Assembly (NCBI RefSeq): GCF_001632805.1
Contig: NZ_CP007220.1
Span: forward strand, 3,534,001 to 3,598,000
From: Mycobacteroides chelonae CCUG 47445
GTDB taxonomy: Bacteria; Actinomycetota; Actinomycetes; Mycobacteriales; Mycobacteriaceae
DNA length: 64,000 nucleotides
Reading direction: 5' to 3'
Positions 27,153 to 34,763 of this stretch are shown one piece after another; within the stretch, counting starts at the first letter, position 1, and every line of letters begins with the position of its first letter. The position numbers and the translations under genes were made by a program. Below the pieces are notes generated by a model, which worked only from the letters and a program-made list of their open reading frames with translations, searched no databases and had not been told where the DNA came from.

Positions 27153-27512
27153 GTGGCACTCGCAGCAACTCTGATCACCGTCTGCACCACTGCGGTCGGT
27201 GCGACAGCATTCGGCGCTTCACTCGCCATCACTCCGCAGCCCCCGGACACTGTTCTCTACGTCATCAGTTCAGATCGCCCGTTAACGGCGATCACCTGGC
27301 GAGACAGCCTCGGGCATATGCGTGAGCAGCCCGTCGACGGCTCTCAGCGCACCTGGACCTGGACCTTTACCAGCGACATCACCGATCCCCCGTACTTCGT
27401 CAGCGCCCAGTCCGCAGGGGCCGAAGCGACATGCCGCTTGATCGTCAACGGCAAAGTCAAGGTCGAGAACACCGCCGCGACGCAGGACTCAACCGCCACC
27501 TGCCACGGATAG
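27153..27512 (+). CDS. MmpS-like membrane-anchored protein, possibly truncated at the N-terminus
   Basis: The GTG at 27153 begins 119 residues: one membrane helix (ALAATLITVCTTAVGATAFGASLAIT), then a beta-rich domain ending FVSAQSAGAEATCRLIVNGKVKVENTA and TCHG, the standard end of MmpS family proteins with its cysteine pair. MmpS proteins assist MmpL lipid transporters. An ATG at 27108 with a better ribosome site (AAGGAC) is in the same frame but is followed by an in-frame TGA (27147-27149) 13 codons later, so the original start may have been lost to a nonsense mutation. No mmpL gene is adjacent. Confidence 0.7.
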   Translation: MALAATLITVCTTAVGATAFGASLAITPQPPDTVLYVISSDRPLTAITWRDSLGHMREQPVDGSQRTWTWTFTSDITDPPYFVSAQSAGAEATCRLIVNGKVKVENTAATQDSTATCHG

Positions 27513-27608
27513 CGCTCGCCGCGCGGCCAGCGGTGCTTTGCGACCGTCAGTAAGACCGCCGAGTCCACGGCGTTCCATGTCTCGGCGGGTCGGCCCGTCA
27601 ACCCTCCC

Positions 27609-28046
27609 TCAACCCTTCTTCAGCTCCTCGGCGAACATCACGAGGATGCCGCTGGGACCGCGAAGGTACGTGAGCTTGTAGACGTCCTCGTAGGTGGCGA
27701 CACCGCGTAGCGGATGGCAGCCGTGCCTGGCGGCTATCTCGATGGCCTCATCGATGTCGTCGACCGAGAACGCGACGCGATGCATGCCAATGTCGTTGGG
27801 AAGAGTGGGCTTCGACGCGATTGCTTCGGGATGGATGTACTCGAATAGTTCGATCCGACCATGGCCGTCTGGCGTCTGAAGCATCGCGATGTTCGCGTGG
27901 TTGCCGTCCAGACCGACGGCGGTGTCGGTCCATTCACCGCTGACGGTGGCGCGACCGAGGACTGTGAGACCGAGGTCGGTGAAAAACGCGACAGCGGCTT
28001 CGAGATCCTCAACGGCGATGCCGACGTTATCGAGCTTGATGGCCAT
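27609..28046 (-). CDS. VOC (glyoxalase/bleomycin resistance fold) family protein
   Basis: The 145-residue protein has the paired beta-alpha-beta-beta-beta units of the VOC fold: LDNVGIAVEDLEAAVAFFTDLGLTVLGRA, then MHRVAFSVDDIDEAIEIAARHGCHPLRG and PSGILVMFAEEL. Metal ligands are plausible at an early position in the first unit (the usual His is replaced in DNVGIAV), at His in MHRVAF and at Glu near the C-terminus. The function could be an epimerase, dioxygenase or antibiotic-binding protein. It is the last chromosomal gene before the integrated element. Confidence 0.85.
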   Translation of the reverse strand: MAIKLDNVGIAVEDLEAAVAFFTDLGLTVLGRATVSGEWTDTAVGLDGNHANIAMLQTPDGHGRIELFEYIHPEAIASKPTLPNDIGMHRVAFSVDDIDEAIEIAARHGCHPLRGVATYEDVYKLTYLRGPSGILVMFAEELKKG

Positions 28047-28105
28047 CGCAGGGATGCTACCGAGCCGGGCAGCGAGAGTGGCCGAACATCTCAGAGTAAA
28101 AATGA

Positions 28106-28136
28106 CGCAGGCCAGAGACTGAATCTCTGGCCTGCG
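28106..28136 (-). terminator. Terminator originally serving tRNA-fMet, now left of attL
   Basis: A perfect 13-bp stem (28106-28118 with 28124-28136) has a 5-nt loop. Read on the minus strand it is followed by TCATTTTTAC, a good T run. It abuts the 42-bp att core, exactly where a terminator of the tRNA gene would lie before the element was inserted. Confidence 0.8.
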
Positions 28137-28178
28137 TACCTAGTAGCGGGGACAGGATTTGAACCTGCGACCTCTGGG
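28137..28178. repeat. Left attachment site core (attL), 42 bp
   Basis: This sequence is identical to 42792-42833 and contains the T-arm, variable loop and 3' acceptor strand of tRNA-fMet. After 28178 the match ends (AT instead of TT), and no anticodon or D-arm follows, so this copy is not a tRNA gene. Confidence 0.93.
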
Positions 28179-28308
28179 ATATCCGAGAGTTGAGCTAGCA
28201 CAGGCCGTATCGGACTAGTCAATGACAGGCCTAAACGGGCGGTGAGTAGCGCCGACCATGCCAGATGCCGTATTCAGCGAAGTCTCTGCGGACCGATAGG
28301 TTCATCAC

Positions 28309-29292
28309 GTGGGCATCGTTTACCAGTACACGGATATCGAGGCATTCCAAAAAATCGTGGAGGCGGCGAAGCTGTGGGCCACCGACTTTCGGTACCTAAA
28401 CGACTGGGAAGAACTGGTCTACACGTGGGTACCGTTCGTCGGAAGACTCGAAGAGCTCGCTACACAACCAGGTGAATACTCCGAGGCGTATAGGGCTCAA
28501 CTTGAAGCGCTCCGGTTGATGAACGCTATCGACTTGATGGCCTTCGACGACGCTGTTCTCGTCGCGTGCTTCACCGAGTTGCCAGATGCGATCAGCCAGT
28601 GGAGTCGCTATGGCGCGAACGGGCGCGGCGTTGCACTTGGTTTCGACTCTGACAAAATCGGCGTACTCAAGGTGCCCCAGTATTGCCGCTACCCGGACGG
28701 GAACCTGGAGCCCGTGACCGCGACCGAGATCGGTACGGACGGCGGGCGTAAAGAAATCGAACTCCGCTGGAATGCGTTCCTGCAAAAGGTGAACTATGGC
28801 GACGCAGCCCGAGACCGCGTGGTCGACGGACTGCTCGACATGGTGCGGCAGTGTTCCGGAAAGAATGACGACGCCCGCCACTTCAACACCAAGGTAGCTA
28901 ACTGCATCTGGCAGACCCACGCGTTGATCCACCGACTGCCTCTAGTGAAGCACTCAGCGTTTGAAGACGAGCAAGAACATCGCCTGACCATCACCGAGCA
29001 CTTCAGCGGGCAGAGCCGTTCTCAGAGGACTGCCCTATCTAGCCTTGGGGAGTCGTTCAAGGCCTTGCCTTACGAGCCGCTGCGAGCGGTGGATACGAAG
29101 TTCCGGACGGGTGGCGCGACAATGTTCAAGCCGTATGTGGAAATGCCATTCGAACGCCAAGCGCTCGTCGAGGTAGTCACAGGGCCAGCCGTGAAGCACC
29201 AACTCGTGGAAGCCACGATTAGGCGAATGTTGGAACGAAACGGGTTTCCTGAGACTCGGGTAATAGCATCCAAGCTGCCTTACCAGCCCTAA
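28309..29292 (+). CDS. DUF2971 family protein
   Basis: A GTG start gives 327 residues. YQYTDIEAFQKIVEAAKLWATDFRYLNDWEEL, then VACFTELPDAISQWSRYGANGRGVALGFD, is the hallmark of DUF2971 proteins. The biochemical role of the family is not settled. Members often occur in phage islands and beside defence genes, which fits here but does not prove a defence role. The conserved LND, CF and QWSRYG residues suggest an enzyme pocket. The last 74 bp overlap a possible small minus-strand gene. Confidence 0.82.
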   Translation: MGIVYQYTDIEAFQKIVEAAKLWATDFRYLNDWEELVYTWVPFVGRLEELATQPGEYSEAYRAQLEALRLMNAIDLMAFDDAVLVACFTELPDAISQWSRYGANGRGVALGFDSDKIGVLKVPQYCRYPDGNLEPVTATEIGTDGGRKEIELRWNAFLQKVNYGDAARDRVVDGLLDMVRQCSGKNDDARHFNTKVANCIWQTHALIHRLPLVKHSAFEDEQEHRLTITEHFSGQSRSQRTALSSLGESFKALPYEPLRAVDTKFRTGGATMFKPYVEMPFERQALVEVVTGPAVKHQLVEATIRRMLERNGFPETRVIASKLPYQP

Positions 29293-29464
29293 CAATGCAA
29301 TCAGCGCTGCCATGGCCGGGCGGGCCACCGGCAGTCTCGACGCGGTAGGTGTTACACAGGCCCACAAGGTCGGAGATGTAGTTGCCGAGTTCGGCCACAC
29401 AGCGCTTGAAGTCGCCCGAGGTGCTCCACGAGATCCTGGCCGCGCCCTCTCTCTGGTCCAGCAC
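29219..29464 (-). CDS. Possible small protein at end of leftward operon
   Basis: A GTG whose first base is the last base of the preceding TAG (TAGTG) begins an 81-residue frame. The middle part (SGDFKRCVAELGNYISDLVGLCNTYRVETAG) looks protein-like. The last 24 codons run antisense into the DUF2971 gene. The stop-start overlap, a pattern shared by the whole leftward chain from 31536, is the main support. No family is recognised. Confidence 0.42.
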   Translation of the reverse strand: MLDQREGAARISWSTSGDFKRCVAELGNYISDLVGLCNTYRVETAGGPPGHGSADCIVRAGKAAWMLLPESQETRFVPTFA

Positions 29465-30015
29465 TAGAGCCGACCGGACAATTCGATCCCGACTGATACC
29501 GCCAGCAGAACTATGGCCAGCAGCTGGAAGCCGAGACCAATTCCGATCAGTGCGGCCTTGGTGTTGTTACCTTCACGCAGAGTGCAGATTGACATGACCT
29601 GCCAGTGGACCCAGTTCCTCGCCGCATCGTCCGCTGTCCGCTCCCAGTTCGGTTGGTTTGCAAGGACTTCCAATGTCGCGGCGTCCATCACCCTGAACTT
29701 GAACCCGTAAGTCTGCACAAATACCCCCACGGCGCCCGCGGCGATGAAGGCGGCCAGCGCCACGAGCAAGACCATGAACGCACGATGGTCACGAAAGACA
29801 TAGTCCTTCCCGGCAACCAACACGGTTAGGGCAGTCACCAGTGTCAGCAGCGAGACGCTTGATGTCACCAAAGTGGCGCCTCTGGCCTCGAGCGTCTTCT
29901 TCCGATCGAACTCGGCGGCCAAGAAGCTGGCTACCATCAACTGATAGACCTTGCCAGCGGGTGCGATGTAGTCAGGGTCAAAGGGTTTAGAGCTGCTGGG
30001 TGCGTTCATAACCAT
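29464..30015 (-). CDS. Membrane protein of unknown function
   Basis: The 183-residue protein has three strong hydrophobic segments: about residues 50-68 (TSSVSLLTLVTALTVLVAG), 78-101 (AFMVLLVALAAFIAAGAVGVFV) and 153-178 (ALIGIGLGFQLLAIVLLAVSVGI). A cytosolic N-terminal helix and a helical domain at about 105-150 complete it. The arrangement is like pore-type effector proteins in phage-defence cassettes, but no family match is certain. It overlaps the small gene upstream and belongs to the leftward operon that begins at the XRE regulator. Confidence 0.7.
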   Translation of the reverse strand: MVMNAPSSSKPFDPDYIAPAGKVYQLMVASFLAAEFDRKKTLEARGATLVTSSVSLLTLVTALTVLVAGKDYVFRDHRAFMVLLVALAAFIAAGAVGVFVQTYGFKFRVMDAATLEVLANQPNWERTADDAARNWVHWQVMSICTLREGNNTKAALIGIGLGFQLLAIVLLAVSVGIELSGRL

Positions 30016-30142
30016 CGGGCTTGTCGGCTCGGATGTCCTCGCCTATACCCCACGGCACCCAAGCAGGAACCTCTACCACCGTTTTCGGCGGAGGCGGTAG
30101 AGGTTCGTCGGGCACTTCATCATTGCTCTGAATCTCGGCCAT
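29987..30142 (-). CDS. Small acidic, Pro-rich protein
   Basis: An ATG at 30142 gives 51 residues (MAEIQSNDEVPDEPLPPPPKT, then VEVPAWVPWGIGEDIRADKPDGYERTQQL). It overlaps the stop of the upstream frame by 23 bp and the start of the membrane protein gene by 29 bp, so these are tightly packed. The composition is acidic with PPPP near the centre. The function is unknown; it could be a partner or regulator of the membrane protein. Confidence 0.5.
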   Translation of the reverse strand: MAEIQSNDEVPDEPLPPPPKTVVEVPAWVPWGIGEDIRADKPDGYERTQQL

Positions 30143-30431
30143 TTGACCGCCGCCCTTCATGCGAAGCGAATACCGGGCAAGCACGCCACAGCGTGAGATC
30201 AATCATCGCACCGCAATGCTTGAAAACAAGCCCCAACGGGGAATATTTGGCTGCCGACGAGATGCCGAGGCCGGAGCCTGCGACGTCGACGACGTTCTGA
30301 CTGGCCTCGTTTTTGCGTTTCGGGAGCTCGAAGAGGGCGTTATCGCGGAGCGGGAGCACCAGGAATTGTGGAGAAAGTTGCACGAGTGAGGTCACCGTCT
30401 CGCACATTCGGCGGGCGTCGACGGTGCTCAT
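30120..30431 (-). CDS. Possible small protein in leftward operon
   Basis: The start at 30431 overlaps the antirepressor stop by 4 bp (ATGA), and the frame runs 103 residues to 30120. The sequence MSTVDARRMCETVTSLVQLSPQF and the GLGISSAAKYSPLGLVFKHCGAMIDLTLW segment are moderately protein-like. No domain is recognised. Support comes mainly from the coupled start-stop arrangement within the chain XRE, antirepressor, this gene, 51-residue protein, membrane protein. Confidence 0.45.
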   Translation of the reverse strand: MSTVDARRMCETVTSLVQLSPQFLVLPLRDNALFELPKRKNEASQNVVDVAGSGLGISSAAKYSPLGLVFKHCGAMIDLTLWRACPVFASHEGRRSNGRDSEQ

Positions 30432-31234
30432 GCGCTGGCCGCCATCAGCACAAGCTGACCGGCTCCCCCGAGCCGTTTATGAAGCTCAGCAAGTCCTTTC
30501 GGCGTGATCCGAATAGTCGGGGGCGGTACCCGCATCTCCCCCGATGGCTGGTGCAGGTACGGGGTGTTCAGCTTTTCGACGAGGCGTCCGCAGTCGACTT
30601 GGGTTTGATAGGCCTTCCAGGATGCGGTGCCGCGATCGCGGTAAATCCAGCCCTTCACAGCCATGAACCTGAAGAGACGGTCACGGCCGATGTTGATGTT
30701 CGGGTCACGCGATAGGACCTTCGCGGCGTCGGCGACCCCGTAGTCGCCAGTTGCATCGGCCATGTGTGACCAGGCAGACGCTGGCGCCTCCAATTCCCTT
30801 GCACGCAACTCGGCTTCGATGCGGGCACGGGATTCGGCCTCGACGCGTTCCTCGGCGTCGACCAGCTTGCGCGCATACTCCAGACGAGTCAGCGGAACCA
30901 CTGCAGCCGTGCCGTACTGACCAGTCTTGCGAATCTGCGGCAGAACCGTACCCGTGACGAAACGACGGAACTCGACAGCCTCGGGCTTGTCGGAGCGGAA
31001 GATCACCTCATACATACCCGACTCATTGACGACGGTCATCGACCGCCTGCCATAAGGGGTGTCCACCAGGGCGACACCCCTTTGGTCATCGGCCAAGCGT
31101 GCGGCGACGTTCCTGGGATTGGAAATATCGAGCACTGCGCACAGGTCGGCGAGGACTGGGTGCGGCTCGCCATCGATGACTGCGAATCGAACCGGATAGT
31201 CGCGGAACTCGAACAGTTGAATGTCGGTGCTCAT
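30428..31234 (-). CDS. Phage antirepressor, BRO-N plus KilAC
   Basis: The 268-residue protein has an N-terminal BRO domain (about residues 10-115: YPVRFAVIDGEPHPVLADLCAVLDISNPRNVAARL, MTVVNESGMYEVIFRSDKPEAVEFRRFVTGTVLPQIRKTG) and a C-terminal KilAC domain (about 165-262: DYGVADAAKVLSRDPNINIGRDRLFRFMAVKGWIYRDRG). In phages such proteins inactivate repressors and favour the lytic path. It starts inside the stop of the XRE gene (4-bp overlap), an arrangement expected for an early phage operon. Confidence 0.92.
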   Translation of the reverse strand: MSTDIQLFEFRDYPVRFAVIDGEPHPVLADLCAVLDISNPRNVAARLADDQRGVALVDTPYGRRSMTVVNESGMYEVIFRSDKPEAVEFRRFVTGTVLPQIRKTGQYGTAAVVPLTRLEYARKLVDAEERVEAESRARIEAELRARELEAPASAWSHMADATGDYGVADAAKVLSRDPNINIGRDRLFRFMAVKGWIYRDRGTASWKAYQTQVDCGRLVEKLNTPYLHQPSGEMRVPPPTIRITPKGLAELHKRLGGAGQLVLMAASA

Positions 31235-31536
31235 GCCGCGCCCTCCGCAAGTTCTTCGCGGACGATCTGGCGGATCAACTCGACAAGCGCGATGTCGTTG
31301 CCATTGGTGTCGACACGCCGTTCTCTCTCAAGTACCGAGACCGGAACATTCAACGCGCTCGCAAGTTTCCTTACGGCTTCCACACTCGGTAGTTGACGGC
31401 CACGTTCCAGGTCTGAGAGGTAGGAGACCGACATAGCAGCGACATCTGCGAGCGCGGTGAGGGACTGACCATCCTTGGATCGAGCGACCCGAAGCGCTTG
31501 CCAGACTCCGTGTCGGGTTCGCGAACTGATTGACAT
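31231..31536 (-). CDS. XRE-family (Cro/C1-type) DNA-binding protein
   Basis: The 101-residue protein has an HTH_3 domain at about residues 15-70 (LRVARSKDGQSLTALADVAAMSVSYLSDLERGRQLPSVEAVRKLASALNVPVSVLE). It is the first gene of the leftward operon and reads away from the larger HTH protein at 31704. By position it is the Cro-like partner of the immunity switch. Its start is preceded by the operator-like repeats in 31537-31694. Confidence 0.9.
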   Translation of the reverse strand: MSISSRTRHGVWQALRVARSKDGQSLTALADVAAMSVSYLSDLERGRQLPSVEAVRKLASALNVPVSVLERERRVDTNGNDIALVELIRQIVREELAEGAA

Positions 31537-31694
31537 AGTTCGAAGGTACTATGTAGGTACACGTAAAACAACAACAACTACGAATAATTGTCCGGTACCT
31601 ACGCTCACCTGTAATGTTCGGATATGACAAGCGTGTCATTACGTAGACCCACGAATCTACGAAGACTGGACTTCGTAGGGCAACGCATAGGACA
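31537..31694. promoter_or_regulatory. Divergent immunity-switch promoter region with CTACGAA operators
   Basis: The region between the two divergent regulators holds CTACGAA at 31578-31584 and 31657-31663, and its inverse TTCGTAG at 31672-31678. The last two form an inverted repeat with an 8-bp spacer, 26 bp before the repressor ATG at 31704. The AT-rich segment near 31545 (TACTATGTAGG) could hold the leftward -10. Roles are inferred from layout. Confidence 0.65.
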
Positions 31695-31703
31695 GTGTTC
31701 GAT

Positions 31704-32540
31704 ATGGATGCAGAGGCTCCACCACCAGAAGCCGAGCTGATTGAGCGGCTACGGCGGGAACTCACCCCCCGGCTGTCAGTGAATCGCGCGTCCAAAATGG
31801 CCGCCCTGAGCGAAGCCCGTTGGCGACAGATCGCGAAGGGCTATCAGCAGGTCGATCCTCAGACCCGTGTTGCGGTGCGAGCTCCTTCAGAGACGCTCGC
31901 GCGCATGGCGTATGCAGTCAGCGCAACACCCAAGCAACTTCGCAGTGCAGGGCGAGAAGATGCAGCCGGCGAACTCGAACTCCTTCTACGTCGCGCAGAG
32001 ATCGAGCGCAAACCTGCGCCAGAGCGAACACCAGAAGAAGTTGCGGAGCTGACTGCGCTGCCACCGATTGTTCCGGTTCAGGCTGAGACTGCTACCGCAC
32101 TCCAGACCCATCCAATGATCAAGACAGGTGTTCCGCTCGAGGACGTCGCACAAACCCTGCAGAAACTCATCGAAGGCTTCGAGCGGCGTGCGGCATCCCT
32201 CGAACGCATCAAGGAGCTTCTGTCGGTTCTCGCTGTCTCCACAGCAGGCCTTCCGCAGTCACCCTCCCAAGACCCCGTCATGGCCGCCATGGAGGAAGAG
32301 TCGACGGCAACACAGGAATTGAGGGCTGAACTCAGGTCACAGGTGATCAGAATGATCGCGACCGCGAACCCAGATAATGCCGATGAGGTCATACGTCTCT
32401 TCGAACCCCTGCTTGCGCAACTCGAGGCGGTAGGCGCTGGCACCCGACACTCGTCGGTCTCCGATGTCCCCGAAACCGAAGGGTTCCGGTTTATCGACGA
32501 TGATCTGTCAGGTGGGAGCAGCTCCAAACCTCTGCACTGA
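31704..32540 (+). CDS. Putative phage immunity repressor
   Basis: The ATG at 31704 (GGACAG ribosome site 8 nt upstream) gives 278 residues; a GTG three codons earlier is in frame but too close to a ribosome site. The N-terminus (ELIERLRRELTPRLSVNRASKMAALSEARWRQIAKGYQQ, then LARMAYAVSATPKQLRSAG) is helix-turn-helix-like. The middle and C-terminal part is acidic and probably a coiled coil (VAQTLQKLIEGFERRAASLERIKELLSVLAV), suggesting an oligomer. Position opposite Cro- and antirepressor-like genes points to a prophage repressor. Confidence 0.72.
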   Translation: MDAEAPPPEAELIERLRRELTPRLSVNRASKMAALSEARWRQIAKGYQQVDPQTRVAVRAPSETLARMAYAVSATPKQLRSAGREDAAGELELLLRRAEIERKPAPERTPEEVAELTALPPIVPVQAETATALQTHPMIKTGVPLEDVAQTLQKLIEGFERRAASLERIKELLSVLAVSTAGLPQSPSQDPVMAAMEEESTATQELRAELRSQVIRMIATANPDNADEVIRLFEPLLAQLEAVGAGTRHSSVSDVPETEGFRFIDDDLSGGSSSKPLH

Positions 32541-32561
32541 AAACACAGTGCCGCCAACAAG

Positions 32562-32846
32562 TTACGAGGCTGAAGGGTGAATTCGTTCAAAGTCACGTTG
32601 GATCAGGTAGACAACGTCACCCTTCAATTCATCCGACCACATACGTGAAGGATGCCTCCTAACCCACGCAGCGAGCGCGGCATCCCATCTGTTCGGCACA
32701 GCACCTCGTTCACGGTCTGTGTCTTCTGTGTCATTTGGCGTAAAGTCGTCCACTGACTGGTCTCCCGGACTGTCGTTGAGGGCTGCTCTAAGAGCACTGG
32801 TCGTTTGGATGGCCCCTCTTTGGTGTTCCCGCACCAAGGGGGCCAT
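32562..32846 (-). CDS. Possible fragment of a phage protein
   Basis: A frame of up to 94 residues ends with RWDAALAAWVRRHPSRMWSDELKGDVVYLIQRDFERIHPSAS, which is protein-like. The 5' part coincides with the hairpin at 32807-32848, so the true start, if any, is downstream and the N-terminus may be missing. It converges with the repressor gene. It may be a remnant left by recombination. No family is recognised. Confidence 0.35.
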   Translation of the reverse strand: MAPLVREHQRGAIQTTSALRAALNDSPGDQSVDDFTPNDTEDTDRERGAVPNRWDAALAAWVRRHPSRMWSDELKGDVVYLIQRDFERIHPSAS

Positions 32847-32848
32847 CC
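32807..32848. terminator. Hairpin A, terminator-like, related to hairpin B
   Basis: GGATGGCCCC pairs with GGGGGCCATCC through an extended stem that continues with TTGGTG/CACCAA and has a TTCCCG loop. The same plan (GGATGGC, GGTGTT, CCGCACC, GCCATCCGCT) recurs at 33875-33906. A transcription terminator role is plausible because both are stable and flanked by short gaps. Confidence 0.6.
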
Positions 32849-33480
32849 GCTGTTTGGCCCCATGAGGTTGTCTCCGCTGATCTAATTGTGGATGATCAAA
32901 TCGCCCTGTGCGGACGACTTTTTCCGCGGCATCGGCTCCCTTCCGTTGGGTTCTTCAGTATCGACTTCAGCTTCGACTACTTCGCCTCGTGATGACAAGC
33001 TATGTCTGCTCGAACGAGAAGCGAAGGACAGTTCGGGTACACGCCGAGCATCCGCTGGCCGTGGCCACCGCCTACCTCCCGCCTCTGTCAATCTCTGCTC
33101 ATAAATTTGCACCGTAAGATCGCGCCGCGACATCCGCCCACCACTAACGGCGACTTCTTTGCGACGAGCCTCTCTCCATCATTGGACAACCCAGCTGGGC
33201 TGTCCGCAAGCACATGTGCACGGCCCCGCCCGTAACTGCCACAGCCCTCGGCCTGGATCCACAGCTGAGGCGTCGTGAGCAGTAGAGACCCGTTTCGCGG
33301 GCACGTGTCGATTTCATGCAGAGAACCTAACGGGCCGGCTGCGCACTCCCTCACGCCCAAGATTCCGCGCGCGGCGGCCGCCGGAAGTACTCCACTTAAT
33401 GCCATGACGCTTCTGATCACTGCCCCAACTGGTTTCGTGAGAGTCGCGCGTGCACAAATCGAGTCGGACATCTGCGCCCG

Positions 33481-33830
33481 GCTATCTACCCGAAGCTGAT
33501 GCCGTTCGATGTCAAGTCGATGATCGATACGCGCAATCAAGTGAATCGATATGCGATCCACACCTTTAGCGTCGAAGCCTTGACATACCACCCCTACTGA
33601 ATGATGCGGCCAACGCAAATGAAACACAGCCGACCCCCCGAGTACAAGCCGTGTACGTTGATCTCCCAAACCAACAGTCCGACTTGCCCTATCGCCGCGT
33701 CGCTGCAGTTCACAGCGACACCGAGGTGCGCGCCACAACTTGGTTTTGCGTCCTTGAGTCAGCGTCAGGGCTCTCAGGCATGCGGGTAGACGCTGTTTAC
33801 CGATTGTGTCTCGTGATTGACGTGGCGTAG
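33481..33830 (+). pseudogene. Frameshifted remnant of an unknown gene
   Basis: One plus frame reads AIYPKLMPFDVKSMIDTRNQVNRYAIHTFSVEAL before stopping at 33600. A second frame, open from 33570, reads LLNDAANANETQ and RVQAVYVDLPNQQSDLPYRRVAAVHSDTEV, ending at TAG 33828-33830. Both have normal amino-acid composition, unlike the overlapping shadows, and overlap by only 30 bp, which suggests one gene broken by a frameshift. No start is visible for the first part. Hairpin B lies 45 bp downstream. The family is unknown. Confidence 0.4.
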
Positions 33831-33874
33831 CCTCGTACATGACTGGAACCTGCTCTCAAGTGGTATTCGGTCAG

Positions 33875-33906
33875 GATGGCTCGGTGTTACCGCACCGAGC
33901 CATCCG
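33875..33906. terminator. Hairpin B, terminator-like
   Basis: GGATGGCTCGGTG (33875-33887) and its exact reverse complement (33894-33906) enclose a TTACCG loop, giving a 13-bp perfect stem. It shares its ends and loop pattern with hairpin A (32807-32848). It separates the remnant gene from the AT-rich tract. Confidence 0.65.
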
Positions 33907-34721
33907 CTTACTACAATTCAATTATAACTCAATCTCGTTGTTCAATTATTTTAATACTGGAGCGAATTCTCTCCTTTTCGAATCTGTCTATAACAATTTC
34001 CTTCTTTCATAAACTCCATTTATTCTTACTAACGTGTTCCCAAACGGGCACGCACGGTACCCGAATGGACACATCAGCGCCCCACCTGACACCACACCGA
34101 ACCGACCGCGGAGCGCCTTGGGCGTCATCAATTGATCTCAGCACAAGTATGGGCGACGCGCAAGCATCATCACAGCAGGTCAACTGGGCTATCACCCAGC
34201 CGCAGGCAAACTTCTATACATCCCGAAAGGAGCATGGCTAGCATGATTCGTTCGCGGTTTGAAACGGTTTCACACACCCATCTTCTTTCATCGTCTTTAG
34301 TGATCTTCAGTCATGATTACCTGCTTGAACACGACGAAACATGACCGAAGTTGACCGACCGCTGCTTCACTAATGTTGCACAAAACCGTTGCATACCGGA
34401 TCAAAGTGGAGCACAAAGTACATGTATGAATTGAGACATTCCTAGGCGGCCCAGCAACACGTATGCCCCAAAACGAGGTCGGCATGCCTCCATGTTGAAC
34501 TGCGTCACGCCTATCTGACCTCAGATACGAGCGCACGCCAGGCTGACGCTTGCGCCCGCCCCGTCGCCGAGCGGCCCGGACGGTAGAGCGCGACCTCTAC
34601 AACAAAGGGGTTCGCACGCACTCTGCGCGAAACGAGTGCATCGATTGACAGGTGGCGATCATGGAACACTCCCGTCGTCGGAGGTCTGCTGACATCCACT
34701 ACAACGCCAACCGAGAGCTAC

Positions 34722-34741
34722 TCGGTTCCAACGATTTTCAA
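34722..34741. repeat. Direct repeat, left copy, flanking the ESX-type operon
   Basis: CGGTTCCAACGATTTTCAAC differs at one base from 39350-39369, and similarity extends a few bases on both sides. It lies 22 bp beyond the stop of the last gene of the leftward ESX-type operon, while the other copy lies 64 bp upstream of the first gene. Confidence 0.7.
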
Positions 34742-34763
34742 CTATGTGGAGAAACTCTGACCG

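Larger units (their letters stand above)
33134..34763. other. Gene-poor, decayed stretch inside the element
   Basis: About 1.6 kb holds no convincing intact gene. Short frames on both strands are mostly Arg- or Ser-rich shadows. A plus-strand remnant is described at 33481-33830. An AT-rich tract at about 33907-34025 is unlike the rest of the window. Plus frames at 34065-34241 (58 codons, MDTSAPHL start) and one behind an AAAGGAG site near 34235 might be small phage genes but are unsupported. The end of this stretch carries a 20-bp sequence repeated at 39350. Confidence 0.6.

Noticed and set aside
28143-28200. Apparent second tRNA-Met at the left end of the element
   Set aside because: Only the 3' half of the tRNA is present; anticodon, D-arm and 5' acceptor are missing. 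It is the attL core.
32882-33133. 83-codon minus-strand frame
   Set aside because: Arg/Ser-rich without domain or ribosome site; coding nature unsupported.
33088-33840. 250-codon minus-strand frame in the decayed part of the element
   Set aside because: Arg-rich, no domain, and it overlaps plus-strand frames with better protein composition; treated as a shadow.
34235-34344. 36-codon frame behind an AAAGGAG site
   Set aside because: The ribosome site is good, but the peptide lacks any family and the region is decayed; not reported as a gene.
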